Shown: positions 17,443 to 25,941, numbered from the stretch's first letter. The stretch: 64,000 nucleotides of DNA from an uncultured Leifsonia sp. (GCF_945957465.1 NZ_CAMFLC010000004.1:1-64000), one strand, 5' to 3'. The notes: generated from the letters alone by a model not told the origin. Numbers and translations are program-made.

Positions 17443-18438
17443 TCAGGTGCGTGCGGCGCTGCGGAGCACCCGGTGGTCGGAGACGCCGCGGTTGCGCAGC
17501 AACGGCAGGCGACGTAACAGCGAGGAGCCGTCGGCGTCGAGGACGACGACCTCCGCGCCGGCGTCGATGCACGCGCTCGCGACCGCGGGTTCCACATCGC
17601 GGCGGACGTCGGCTGCGACGACGGTCAGGCAGCCGGCGGTGATGGATCGTCCCGCCGACGCCGTCACCGTGATCCGCGAGGTGGCGGGTGCGATGATGCC
17701 GCGGATCGCGCGGGCCAGTTCCGCGCGCTCCGACGGGCGTCCGTCGGCGCGGCCCGGGAATCCGTCGCCGAGGTCGAGCAGCCGGAGCCGCTGCCCTGTT
17801 GCGGCCTCCACATCGGCGGCGACGCCCATCGCGCGCACGATCTCGGCCACGTACTCGGCAGGGCCGGCGTCCTTCGGCAGGGTCAGCGACAGGCCGGCGA
17901 TCCGAGCGCCGAGGCCGTGGGCGGAGCGGGAGGCGGCGACGATGGCGGTGGGCGTCATTCCCGGAGAAGCGCGGTGCGCCGGTCGCGGGGTGAGTCCCGG
18001 CTCGAGCTTGAGGACGACCTGCAGGTCGTCGGGTGCGCCCGCGAAGACCTCCAGCGCGCGATGCCCGTCGATCACGAAGCGACGCACCCCGGCGTCGTAG
18101 GCGGCGCGAGCCTCGTGCGGGTGCGTCAGCGGGGTGGCGTGCAGGACGTGGCGCCCGGAGCTGCCGGCGAGGAGCAGTGCGGGCAACGCCCGGTCGTGCG
18201 TGACCTCGAAACCGCCGTCGACCTGCGCGATAGCCGCCAGCAGTGCGGGATGCGCGAGGGCGCTCACGTCGTAGTGGACGTCGACCCACGGGAAGTCATC
18301 CCGCAGCGCGCGGTAGCGGCGGCGGGCCCGGTCGAGGTCGATGACCACCAGGGGGAGGTCGTGGACGCCCACCGCGACCGCCTCGGAGGCCTGATCGGCG
18401 GCTCCGTTCGGGTCGACGGTTCGGGTTGCGGTGGGCAT
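17443..18438 (-). CDS. Ornithine/DAP decarboxylase-like protein lacking the PLP lysine
   Basis: 331 residues, shorter than real group IV decarboxylases (about 400-430). The alpha/beta-barrel half aligns by eye: HYDVSALAHPALLAAI takes the place of the usual YAVKAN...VL block, so the Schiff-base Lys is Ser59. LLDLGDGFPG replaces the GGGFPG phosphate loop, and SAGRSI replaces EPGR. The C-terminal sheet domain with the CDS-type motif is missing. It is therefore probably a non-catalytic paralogue, perhaps a sensor, or decayed. The ATG at 18438 has a strong GAGGAGG ribosome-binding site. It is divergent from the receiver/two-component operon. Confidence 0.65.
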   Translation of the reverse strand: MPTATRTVDPNGAADQASEAVAVGVHDLPLVVIDLDRARRRYRALRDDFPWVDVHYDVSALAHPALLAAIAQVDGGFEVTHDRALPALLLAGSSGRHVLHATPLTHPHEARAAYDAGVRRFVIDGHRALEVFAGAPDDLQVVLKLEPGLTPRPAHRASPGMTPTAIVAASRSAHGLGARIAGLSLTLPKDAGPAEYVAEIVRAMGVAADVEAATGQRLRLLDLGDGFPGRADGRPSERAELARAIRGIIAPATSRITVTASAGRSITAGCLTVVAADVRRDVEPAVASACIDAGAEVVVLDADGSSLLRRLPLLRNRGVSDHRVLRSAART

Positions 18439-18600
18439 CGCATCCTCCTCGGTTCGGGTCGGCGGGTTCAGCGCGAGACGGTGAGCTTGCCTCATATCTT
18501 CGGGCTGGGCGACGACACCCCGCATCCGGGGGACCACCCGAATGCCCCTACGTGCTGGCACGGATGCGCTACGCCCGTCCGCCCGGAGAGAATCGTCAGC

Positions 18601-18948
18601 ATGTGCCTCCGTGTTGTGATCGTCGACGACCACGCGCGGTTCCGTGCTCAGGCCGCCGAGCTCCTCACACTGGAGCGCTTCTCCGTCGTCGGTGACGCCG
18701 AGACCGGTGCCCGCGGCATCGAGTTGAGCCGTTCGCTCGCGCCCGATCTGGTGCTCCTCGACGTGGGGTTGCCCGACGCCAACGGATTCGATCTGGTCGC
18801 GGCGATGCGTGCGACAGGAGCCGCCGTGGTGCTGACCTCCAGTCGATCGTCGCGCGACTACGGCACGCGCGTCACCGACAGCGGGGCGGACGGCTTCATC
18901 AGCAAGGCGGAACTCAGCGGTGAGGCGATTCGCAGCCTGCTAATGTAA
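18601..18948 (+). CDS. Stand-alone response regulator receiver domain
   Basis: 115 residues, only a CheY-like receiver: DD at residues 9-10, phospho-acceptor Asp54 in LLDVGLP, Ser/Thr switch in VVLTSS, Lys102 in FISKAEL. There is no output domain. A GGAGAG ribosome-binding site precedes the ATG at 18601. It is followed 4 bases later by the LuxR-type regulator and then the kinase, so it may act as a phosphate sink or second target of that kinase. The conserved DNA-binding tail of NarL-type relatives is absent and no frameshifted remnant is seen downstream. Confidence 0.8.
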   Translation: MCLRVVIVDDHARFRAQAAELLTLERFSVVGDAETGARGIELSRSLAPDLVLLDVGLPDANGFDLVAAMRATGAAVVLTSSRSSRDYGTRVTDSGADGFISKAELSGEAIRSLLM

Positions 18949-18952
18949 GCGC

Positions 18953-19639
18953 GTGGTCGGGGGAGAGAACTCGGATTCCCGCCCGCTCCGGGTTGCGATC
19001 GCCGATGACGCCGTGCTGTTGCGCGAGGGGATCGGTCAGCTCCTGCGGGCGGGTGGAGTGGACGTCGTCGCGTCGGTGGACACGGCGGAGCAACTGCTGC
19101 AGCTCCTCGCCGACGGTGACCACCGGATCGACGCCGTGGTGCTCGACATCCGGATGCCGCCCACCCACACCGACGAGGGGCTGCGCGCCCTCGAGACGCT
19201 GCGCGCAGCCGGCTCCACGGTCGGGGTGTTGCTGCTGTCCATGTACACCACCGCCGCGTTCGCGATCCGGGCGATGAGCGCCGGCAGCGGCACGGGCTAC
19301 CTGCTGAAAGACCGCGTTGCCGATGGCGACACCCTGGTCAACGCCGTGCGCACGGTGGCGGGCGGCGGTTCCGTCGTCGACCCCGAGGTGGTGCAGCTCC
19401 TCGTCTCCGCTCGGTCGTCCGAGGCCGCCGTCGAATCGCTGTCCGGCAGGGAGGTCGACGTCCTGCGACTGATGGCGGAGGGTCTCTCGAACGCAGGCAT
19501 CGCCTCGGCCCTCCACCTCAGCCTGCGAACCGTCGAGTCGCACATCGGGCACATCATGAACAAGCTCGACATCGAGGACACCACGGAAGGTCACCGGCGC
19601 GTGCTCGCTGTGCTGCGCTTCCTCGGCCGGGACAGCTGA
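18953..19639 (+). CDS. NarL/LuxR-family response regulator
   Basis: 228 residues. The receiver domain (1-125) has DD near residue 18-19, phospho-acceptor Asp65 in VVLDIRMP and Lys in YLLKDRV; the C-terminal HTH_LuxR (about 160-220) has LSGREVDVLRLMAEGLSNAGIA and LRTVESHIGHIMNKL. The GTG start at 18953 is preceded at exactly 6 nt by TAATGT (18941-18946), which overlaps the stop codon of the receiver gene, so this gene may be transcribed both with its neighbour and from its own leaderless promoter. Partner of the kinase 5 bases downstream. Confidence 0.9.
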   Translation: MVGGENSDSRPLRVAIADDAVLLREGIGQLLRAGGVDVVASVDTAEQLLQLLADGDHRIDAVVLDIRMPPTHTDEGLRALETLRAAGSTVGVLLLSMYTTAAFAIRAMSAGSGTGYLLKDRVADGDTLVNAVRTVAGGGSVVDPEVVQLLVSARSSEAAVESLSGREVDVLRLMAEGLSNAGIASALHLSLRTVESHIGHIMNKLDIEDTTEGHRRVLAVLRFLGRDS

Positions 19640-19644
19640 GGGCC

Positions 19645-21432
19645 ATGAGCGCCGCACGGCTCTCCCTGCGGGCGTTCGCCGTCACGGTGACGATCGCATC
19701 GAACGTGCTCGCCCAAGTCGCCAGCGCGATCACCGGCGACTACGGTCCCCGTCCTCAGGGACTCGGCTGGGCCGTCGTCTTCGTCGCTGTCGCCGTCGAC
19801 TACGTGGTCTGCGCGGTGATCGCGTGGCGCGCGGTGCGCAGCCCGGTGCCCGGCTGGCTGATGGTCGGCGCGGCGTTCTTCTGGTCGGCGGGCGCCTGGT
19901 ACCCGCTGACGAGGGACATCCCCTGGCTGTGGCCGCTGGTCGAGGGCGTCACCGACCTGTGGGCGGTACTGGTCGGGGTCCTCGTCCTCACGTATCCCTC
20001 GGGGCGCCTGACGTCACAGTTCGACCGCGTCGTGGCGTACACGCTGAGTGCGGCGTTCCTCGTCCGGTTCCTCGGCATCCTCGTGTTCTCCTCGCCCACG
20101 GTCGCGGAGTGCGGATGTGTGGCGAATCCCTACGTGCTGGTCCCCAGCCACGACGCCGACTACTGGCTCGGCATCGCCTGGCGCGTCGTCGGCGTGGTAC
20201 TCCTGCTGACCGTCGCGGTACGGCTGTCGGTGCGCTGGATGACCAGCACCCTTCCCGCACGGCGCGTGGCGTTCGTGATGCCGCTGGCCCTGCTGCTCTG
20301 GTGCTACGGCACCGTGCAGGACTCGCTGAGCTTCGCGCTCGGGTGGGACGGCGGTTGGCTCCAGTTCGTCCCTCCCGTCGCCATCGCGCTCATCCCGCCG
20401 GCTTTCGTGGGCGGCGTGTTCTACGCGCGCGGGCTGCGGTCCCGGGTCGCGGATCTGGTGATCGTCGCCCGCGACAAGGTCGATCGCGGGCTCTGGGAGT
20501 CGAGTCTGGCCCGCACGCTGCACGACAACTCCCTGCGCGTCTTCTGGTGGGACGAGCACCGTCGCGGCTATCGCACCAGCCGCGGTGACGCCGTCCCGGA
20601 CGGCGAGCGGGTCGACCGGCCGGGTCGCTCCACCCTCGCCATCGACTCCGATCAGGGCCCGATCGCGCTCATCGAGCACGACGTCGCACTCGCGCAGGAC
20701 GACCGGCTGCTCGACGCCGTGTCGTCCGCCCTGCTGCTGTCGGTCGACAACGACCGGCTGCGCGCCCGGCTGGAGCAGACCATCCAGGAGCTGCGGGAGT
20801 CGCGCCTGCGGATCGTGGAGGAGGGTTACCTCGCTCGGCGGAGACTCGAGCGCGACCTCCACGACGGTTCGCAGCAGCAGCTGGTGTCGCTCGCGATCAG
20901 CCTGCGCATCGCGGCCTCCAAAGCGTCCGCGGCCGGCGAGGACGAACTCGTCGGCGACCTCGAGAGGGCGTCCGCCCAGCTCGCCGATGCGCTGCGCGAG
21001 CTGCGGGAGCTCGCTCGCGGCATCCACCCCACCGTGCTGACCGACGGCGACCTGCGATCGGCGCTCGAGGAGCTGGCCCAGCGCAGCCGGACACCGGTGG
21101 AGGTGCACGTCGAACTCGACGACAGGCTGCCCGACGTCGTCGAGGAGACCATCTACTACTGCGTCTCCGAGTGCCTCGCGAACGCGGCCAAGCACGCCGA
21201 GGCGCGCAACTGCGCCGTGCTCGTCACCCGCGCAGGCGACCAGATCACGGTGACGGTCAAAGACGACGGCCGGGGAGGTGCGCGCGTCGAACCGGGCGGC
21301 GGCCTGGAGGGCCTTCGCGACCGCGTCGAGACCGTGGGAGGCCATGTCGACGTCCGCTCGGTCGTCGGCCTGGGCACGATCGTCGAGCTGGTCGTGCCGG
21401 CGCACGCGTCCGAGGGCGGCAGGCCGTCGTAA
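19645..21432 (+). CDS. Membrane sensor histidine kinase, HisKA_3 (DesK/NarX) family
   Basis: 595 residues. The N-terminal sensor has about eight hydrophobic segments up to residue 270, with an external loop holding two close cysteines (AECGCVAN). A GAF-like or linker region follows, a coiled coil near 370-400, then HisKA_3 with the phospho-acceptor His406 in RDLHDGSQQQ, and an HATPase with ECLANAAKHA (N-box) and DDGRGG / GGLEGLRDRV (G boxes). It autophosphorylates and passes phosphate to the adjacent NarL-type regulator and perhaps the stand-alone receiver. The signal is unknown. Confidence 0.9.
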   Translation: MSAARLSLRAFAVTVTIASNVLAQVASAITGDYGPRPQGLGWAVVFVAVAVDYVVCAVIAWRAVRSPVPGWLMVGAAFFWSAGAWYPLTRDIPWLWPLVEGVTDLWAVLVGVLVLTYPSGRLTSQFDRVVAYTLSAAFLVRFLGILVFSSPTVAECGCVANPYVLVPSHDADYWLGIAWRVVGVVLLLTVAVRLSVRWMTSTLPARRVAFVMPLALLLWCYGTVQDSLSFALGWDGGWLQFVPPVAIALIPPAFVGGVFYARGLRSRVADLVIVARDKVDRGLWESSLARTLHDNSLRVFWWDEHRRGYRTSRGDAVPDGERVDRPGRSTLAIDSDQGPIALIEHDVALAQDDRLLDAVSSALLLSVDNDRLRARLEQTIQELRESRLRIVEEGYLARRRLERDLHDGSQQQLVSLAISLRIAASKASAAGEDELVGDLERASAQLADALRELRELARGIHPTVLTDGDLRSALEELAQRSRTPVEVHVELDDRLPDVVEETIYYCVSECLANAAKHAEARNCAVLVTRAGDQITVTVKDDGRGGARVEPGGGLEGLRDRVETVGGHVDVRSVVGLGTIVELVVPAHASEGGRPS

Positions 21433-21445
21433 CGGCCCGGGCGCA

Positions 21446-21871
21446 CTACTTCCGGGTGGCGGGGCGGGCGGCGTAGAGCTGCGAGCCGATCGCGAACACG
21501 CTCCAGTTGCCGGGACACAACGAGACCTTCTCGGGGATCCCTGTCGTCGGCCACCAGCTGTCCTGGATCGTCGGCTTCGGAGCGGTCGTCACCTTCGTGC
21601 ACACCTTGGGCGCGAGCTGCTTGGCGGATGCGTACGTCATGATCGCTTCGCCGGTCTGCGTGTCGTAGTCGATCCGGATCACGGTGGCGTCGTCGGGCAT
21701 GAAGGACGGAGCCGCGACCGTCGGGTGGCTCGCCGCCTTGTAGTCCTTCACCGTGTCGTAGATCGCCGGTTCGACGTGCGGCGTGAACGCGGCCACGACG
21801 GAGCACCCGGAGAGAGCGGCGACGAGGGGCACGGCTGCGACGGCAAGGCCGAGTCGACGGGTACGGGGCAC
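21446..21871 (-). CDS. Small lipoprotein, unknown
   Basis: 141 residues. Signal peptide with an ALSGC lipobox at about residue 23, then a short mature domain with two further cysteines. Function not recognised. The GTG at 21871 (MPRTRRLG) is chosen because AGGAG lies 5 nt upstream; an in-frame ATG at 21904 has no ribosome-binding site. It converges on the histidine kinase gene with a 13-base gap. Confidence 0.6.
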   Translation of the reverse strand: MPRTRRLGLAVAAVPLVAALSGCSVVAAFTPHVEPAIYDTVKDYKAASHPTVAAPSFMPDDATVIRIDYDTQTGEAIMTYASAKQLAPKVCTKVTTAPKPTIQDSWWPTTGIPEKVSLCPGNWSVFAIGSQLYAARPATRK

Positions 21872-21965
21872 GGACGCTCCTGGCGGGATCAGGGACAGAT
21901 CCACTCAGTCAACACCATGAACCTGAGCGCTGCATCGGCCGGGAGGATGATTCGGCCGCTGCGCG

Positions 21966-22295
21966 TCAGCCGGCGTGCCGGGCGACCGCCAGATCGACCC
22001 GATAGGGCCGGTCGCCGCCGCCGAGAAGCGGTGTGCCCTCAGCCCGGTAGTGCTGCAGCGCGATGTGCTCGTGGTTCGCCGGCGGGTGACCGCTCGCCCG
22101 GACCACACGCCACCACGGCACCTGCGACCCGTAGTACGCCATCACCTGGCCGACCATACGGGAGGCGCGGGAGCCGAGCGTCGCGGCGACGTCGCCGTAG
22201 GTCATCACGCGCCCGGGCGGGATGCCCTCGACGACGGCGAGGACCCGGGTCGCGAAATCCTCGCCCTCCACGGAGCCGTCAGAGGTCGAGGGCAC
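21966..22295 (-). CDS. MGMT-fold alkyltransferase-like (ATL) DNA-binding protein
   Basis: 109 residues, the DNA-binding half of O6-alkylguanine-DNA alkyltransferases: GRVMTYGDVAATLG carries the helix-turn-helix and arginine finger region. The active-site PCHR motif reads PWWRV, so the acceptor Cys is replaced by Trp. Such ATL proteins bind alkylated guanine without repairing it and flag it to nucleotide excision repair. The GTG start at 22295 overlaps the end of the GNAT gene by 17 bases; a second in-frame GTG lies at 22271. Confidence 0.82.
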   Translation of the reverse strand: MPSTSDGSVEGEDFATRVLAVVEGIPPGRVMTYGDVAATLGSRASRMVGQVMAYYGSQVPWWRVVRASGHPPANHEHIALQHYRAEGTPLLGGGDRPYRVDLAVARHAG

Positions 22296-22731
22296 CGATC
22301 GTCTCGCCGTACTGCGTCTCGCCGACGGGCTGGAAGCCGGTGCGGAGGAAGAACTGCTCGGGCCCCAGCTCGCCCGACTCCCAGATCACGTAGAGGCGCT
22401 GCACACCGCGCTCGCGCGCCTCGTCGGCCAGCGCCCGCACCGCGAAGGTGCCGATGCCGCGGCCCTGGTCGTCCGCGTCCACGTTGATCCGCCAGAGGAT
22501 CGCCTTGAACTCGTCGTGCTCCGCGTGCGGGTTGAAGTCGCCCATGATGAAACCCACGACGTCGTCGCCGTCGAGGACGACGCGCTGCCAGGAGGTCGTC
22601 GGGTCGGCCACAGCGGCCGCGGCCGAGTACGACACGGGAGCGATGAACTGCTCCTGACCAGGCTTCAGCGAAAGCGCGTTCGCCGCCACGACGGTCTTCG
22701 CGCTCAACTCTTCCAGTCTCAACTCAGCCAT
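22279..22731 (-). CDS. GNAT-family N-acetyltransferase
   Basis: 150 residues, one GNAT domain. The acetyl-CoA loop is DQGRGIGTFAVRAL (the Q/RxxGxG/A pattern), preceded by LWRINVDAD; a FFLRTGF motif is near the C-terminus. Substrate unknown; the start MAELRLEEL resembles spermidine/diamine or RimI-like relatives only loosely. TACCCT on the minus strand (22743-22738) ends exactly 6 nt before the ATG at 22731 with no Shine-Dalgarno, so it is probably leaderless. Overlaps the ATL gene downstream. Confidence 0.85.
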   Translation of the reverse strand: MAELRLEELSAKTVVAANALSLKPGQEQFIAPVSYSAAAAVADPTTSWQRVVLDGDDVVGFIMGDFNPHAEHDEFKAILWRINVDADDQGRGIGTFAVRALADEARERGVQRLYVIWESGELGPEQFFLRTGFQPVGETQYGETIGALDL

Positions 22732-22878
22732 AACGAAAGGGTAACGTGCGCGGCGCGACCCGCATAGTCGGCGGCAGCGCTGACCGAATGCTGGCAGAAG
22801 TGTCTCGATGTCAAGATAGTTGCCCGACTCGGGTAAGCTGTCTCCGGCTGAAACACGGCACAGACCCCAGGAGAACCA

Positions 22879-24093
22879 GTGGACAAGATCAAGGTTGATG
22901 GAACGGTCGTCGAGCTCGACGGCGACGAGATGACGCGGATCATCTGGAAGGCGATCAAGGACTCGCTCATCCACCCGTACCTCGATGTGAACCTCGAGTA
23001 CTACGACCTCGGCATCCAGAAGCGCGACGAGACCGACGACCAGATCACCATCGACGCGGCGCACGCCATCCAGAGGCACGGCGTCGGCGTGAAGTGCGCC
23101 ACCATCACCCCCGACGAGGCCCGCGTGGAGGAGTTCGGCCTCAAGAAGATGTGGAAGAGCCCGAACGGCACCATCCGCAACATCCTCGGCGGCGTCGTGT
23201 TCCGCGAGCCGATCATCATCTCGAACATCCCGCGTCTGGTCCCGGGCTGGAACAAGCCGATCGTCATCGGCCGTCACGCCTTCGGCGACCAGTACCGTGC
23301 CACCGACTTCACCTTCGACGGCCCGGGAACCCTCACCATCAGCTTCCAGCCGAACGACGGCGGCGAGGCGCAGAGCTTCGAGGTCTACCAGGCCCCGGGC
23401 GCCGGCGTCGCGCTCGCCATGTACAACCAGGACGAGTCCATCCGCGATTTCGCCCGCGCGTCGTTCAACTACGGCCTCGACCGCCAGTACCCGGTCTACC
23501 TGTCGACCAAGAACACCATCCTCAAGGCCTACGACGGCCGGTTCAAGGACCTCTTCCAGGAGGTCTTCGACACCGAGTACAAGGAGAAGTTCGACGCCGC
23601 GGGCCTCACCTACGAGCACCGCCTGATCGACGACATGGTCGCCTCCAGCCTCAAGTGGGAGGGCGGCTACGTCTGGGCCTGCAAGAATTACGACGGCGAT
23701 GTGCAGTCCGACACCGTCGCCCAGGGTTTCGGCTCGCTCGGCCTGATGACCTCGGTGCTCACCACGCCCGACGGCAGCGTCGTGGAGGCCGAGGCCGCGC
23801 ACGGCACGGTGACCCGCCACTACCGCCAGCACCAGCAGGGCAAGCCGACCTCCACCAACCCGATCGCCTCGATCTTCGCCTGGACGCGCGGCCTCGCGCA
23901 TCGCGGCAAGCTCGACGGCAACCAGGACCTGATCGACTTCACCCACACCCTCGAGGACGTCGTGGTGAAGACGGTCGAGGAGGGCAAGATGACCAAGGAC
24001 CTCGCCCTTCTCGTCGGCCCGGAGCAGACGTTCCTCACCACGGAGGAGTTCCTGGACGCGATCAGCGAGAACCTCAAGGCGCGCATGGCGTAA
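22879..24093 (+). CDS. icd: NADP-dependent isocitrate dehydrogenase
   Basis: Oxidative decarboxylation of isocitrate to 2-oxoglutarate with NADPH formation. 404 residues, the homodimeric eukaryotic-like type: [14 protein letters not shown] at the N-terminus, [13 protein letters not shown] substrate loop, LIDDMVA metal site and [11 protein letters not shown] cofactor region. The GTG start is behind AGGAGAACCA. A -10-like TAAGCT is at 22834-22839. A strong hairpin follows the stop. A 70-bp piece of this gene (23712-23781) is found again at 25815-25884. Confidence 0.97.
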   Translation: MDKIKVDGTVVELDGDEMTRIIWKAIKDSLIHPYLDVNLEYYDLGIQKRDETDDQITIDAAHAIQRHGVGVKCATITPDEARVEEFGLKKMWKSPNGTIRNILGGVVFREPIIISNIPRLVPGWNKPIVIGRHAFGDQYRATDFTFDGPGTLTISFQPNDGGEAQSFEVYQAPGAGVALAMYNQDESIRDFARASFNYGLDRQYPVYLSTKNTILKAYDGRFKDLFQEVFDTEYKEKFDAAGLTYEHRLIDDMVASSLKWEGGYVWACKNYDGDVQSDTVAQGFGSLGLMTSVLTTPDGSVVEAEAAHGTVTRHYRQHQQGKPTSTNPIASIFAWTRGLAHRGKLDGNQDLIDFTHTLEDVVVKTVEEGKMTKDLALLVGPEQTFLTTEEFLDAISENLKARMA

Positions 24094-24114
24094 CGCCCCG
24101 CGCAGACATTCGCG

Positions 24115-24153
24115 CCGAGTGTCGGCTCCGATGCGTTCGGAGTCGACACTCGG
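24115..24153. terminator. Bidirectional terminator between icd and the XRE-cupin gene
   Basis: CCGAGTGTCG/CGACACTCGG outer stem with CTCCGA/TCGGAG inner stem (one G-T step) and TGCGT loop, centred between the convergent stops. Confidence 0.85.
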
Positions 24154-24162
24154 CACATGTCT

Positions 24163-24789
24163 TCAACCGGCCGCTGCGTCTGCGTCGCCCGTGCGCGCCG
24201 GCCGTGCGCGCAGGTGGACGCGTTCGCCCTGCTTGCCGAACAGGCTGAGGAACTCCACGGCGTCCTCTCCCGCTCGCTCGAACCAGTGCGGCACGCGGGT
24301 GTCGAACTCGGCGGCCTCCCCGGGGCCGAGCTCGATGTCGTGCTCACCGAGAACGAGGCGAAGCCGGCCGTTCAGCACGTAGAGCCACTCGTAGCCCTCG
24401 TGGGTCTTCGGGTCGGGGACCCCGGGGGCCGGCCGGCCCCCGGAGATGACCGTTTTGAACGCGTGGATTCCACCGGGCCGGCGGGTGAGCGGGATCACGG
24501 TGCGGTCGCCGTGCTGCACCGGCCGCAGGTGCACGCGGGGATCGCCGGTCTGCGGCGCATCCACCAGTTCGTCGAGCGTGACGCCGTGGGCGCGAGCGAG
24601 GGGCAGCAGCAGTTCGAGGGTCGGTCGGCGTGAGCCGGACTCGAGCCGGGAGAGCGTGCTGACCGAGATGCCGGTCTCGGCGGAGAGGTCGGCGAGCGTC
24701 AGATCGCGCCGGGTCCGCAGGGCGCGGAGGCGATCGCCGACGGCGCCGAGGCTGCGGCCCGAGTCGGGGTCGTTCGTCATGGCCTCCAT
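24163..24789 (-). CDS. XRE-family regulator with cupin sensor domain
   Basis: About 208 residues. The HTH_XRE domain (about 15-70) has LRTRRDLTLADLSAETGISVSTLSRLE; the C-terminal cupin (about 120-190) has HEGYEWLYVLNGRLRLVLGE and the acidic AEFDTRVPHWF block. This design is common in regulators that repress a divergent metabolic gene and sense a small molecule in the cupin. An ATG at 24780 (MTNDPD) is an alternative, but its GGAGG is only 2 nt away, so 24789 is preferred. Two palindromes in the 58-bp intergenic space (24790-24829) are its likely operators, and the divergent oxidoreductase its likely target. Confidence 0.85.
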   Translation of the reverse strand: MEAMTNDPDSGRSLGAVGDRLRALRTRRDLTLADLSAETGISVSTLSRLESGSRRPTLELLLPLARAHGVTLDELVDAPQTGDPRVHLRPVQHGDRTVIPLTRRPGGIHAFKTVISGGRPAPGVPDPKTHEGYEWLYVLNGRLRLVLGEHDIELGPGEAAEFDTRVPHWFERAGEDAVEFLSLFGKQGERVHLRARPARTGDADAAAG

Positions 24790-24829
24790 TTTGCCATTCC
24801 GGCAAAGAAAGTTGCCAAGACCATTGGCA
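24790..24829. promoter_or_regulatory. Two palindromic operators in the XRE / oxidoreductase divergent promoter
   Basis: TTTGCC-N5-GGCAAA (24790-24795, 24801-24806) and TGCCAA-N5-TTGGCA (24813-24818, 24824-24829) share the TGCC/GGCA core and are 23 bases apart, abutting the regulator start. They are well placed for autoregulation and control of the divergent gene. Confidence 0.65.
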
Positions 24830-24847
24830 GGCACCGAGTCTGGAGTC

Positions 24848-25849
24848 ATGGACGACTTCGATGTGATCGTGATCGGCGGCGGCGCGGCCGGGCTCAGCGC
24901 CGGACTCATGCTGGCTCGTGCCCGCGTCTCCGTGCTGGTGGTGGACGCGGGTGCCCCGCGGAACGCGCCGGCGGGGGAGGTGCACGGACTGTTCGGCCGT
25001 GACGGCACGCCTCCCGGCGAACTGCTCGCACACGGCCGCGAGGAGGTCCGCGGCTACGGCGGCAGAATCTGCTCCGGTACCGTGACCGACGCCCGCCCGG
25101 GCAGCACCGGTGACGGCACCGGCACCGGCTTCGTGGTGACCGTGGACGGGCATCGGTGCTTCACTGCGCGCCGGATCGTCGTGGCCACCGGACTCGTCGA
25201 CGACCTGCCTGACATCCCGGGCCTCCGCGAGCGCTGGGGCGCCGAGGTCGTGCACTGCCCGTTCTGCCACGGCTGGGAGGTGCGCGACACTGCGATCGCC
25301 GTGCTCGCGCTGAACGCCCGGGCGACGCACCAGGCCCTGCTGTTCCATCAGTGGAGCCCGGACGTCACGGTGTTCGTGAACGATCAGCCGGGTGTAGCCG
25401 AGGAGGTCGCCGCGCACGGCATCCGCGTCGTCGAGGGTCCGGTCGCCGCCGTGGAGCTGCGAGACCGACGCGTAGCGGGCATCCGCCTCGCCGACGGCGA
25501 CGTGCACGAGGTCGAGACCGTGGTCATCGCTCCGCGCTCGCGCATCGTCGCCCCGTTCCTCGACGGTCTCGGCCTCGCGCCCGTCGAGCACCCAGCGGGC
25601 ATCGGCGAATACCTGCCGGCCGACGCGCAGGGGCGAACCGGGGTTCCGGGTGTCTGGGCTGCCGGCAACGTGACCGATCCGTCGGCGCAGGTCGGTGGGG
25701 CCGCCGCCGCCGCAGCCCTCGTCGCAGCACAGCTCGCGATGGAGTTCGCGCTCGAGAAGGTGGCGCAGGCGGAGACCTCGACCGGCTCGCGGGGCCGAGC
25801 TCCGCGCGTTCTGTCACCGTCGCCCAGGGTTTCGGCTCGCTCGGCCTGA
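24848..25849 (+). CDS. Thioredoxin-reductase-like FAD/NAD(P) oxidoreductase with altered C-terminus
   Basis: 333 residues. The FAD loop is VIVIGGGAAGLSAG at the N-terminus; the redox-type motif HCPFCHGWEV holds a CxxC in the position used by thioredoxin-reductase relatives; GVWAAGNVTDPSAQVGGAAAA is the second FAD contact. The ribosome-binding site CTGGAG precedes the ATG. It probably reduces a disulfide or small molecule under control of the divergent XRE-cupin protein. After about residue 310 the family-like sequence ends, and the last ~12 residues are read out of frame through a copied piece of icd, ending at a TGA inside it. The enzyme core is complete. Confidence 0.82.
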   Translation: MDDFDVIVIGGGAAGLSAGLMLARARVSVLVVDAGAPRNAPAGEVHGLFGRDGTPPGELLAHGREEVRGYGGRICSGTVTDARPGSTGDGTGTGFVVTVDGHRCFTARRIVVATGLVDDLPDIPGLRERWGAEVVHCPFCHGWEVRDTAIAVLALNARATHQALLFHQWSPDVTVFVNDQPGVAEEVAAHGIRVVEGPVAAVELRDRRVAGIRLADGDVHEVETVVIAPRSRIVAPFLDGLGLAPVEHPAGIGEYLPADAQGRTGVPGVWAAGNVTDPSAQVGGAAAAAALVAAQLAMEFALEKVAQAETSTGSRGRAPRVLSPSPRVSARSA

Positions 25850-25884
25850 AGGCCTCGGTGCTCAGCGCGCCCGATGGCGGCGTC
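25815..25884 (+). pseudogene. icd-derived fragment
   Basis: 70 bases match icd 23712-23781 with only 6 mismatches by direct alignment (64/70), including 35 identical bases at the start. In the icd frame it reads [10 protein letters not shown]...SVL..PDG, as the gene does, with substitutions mostly at third positions. It supplies the final codons and stop of the preceding oxidoreductase in another frame. The upstream and downstream flanks do not match icd. Confidence 0.85.
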
Positions 25885-25941
25885 CGCGCCGCGGTCTTCC
25901 GACGTTCGCGACGAATCGCGAGACCCGTGGCAGGACTCGGC

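Noticed and set aside
22732-24156. Very long upstream extension of the GNAT gene across icd
   Set aside because: Antisense to icd; the family start and leaderless -10 place the GNAT start at 22731.
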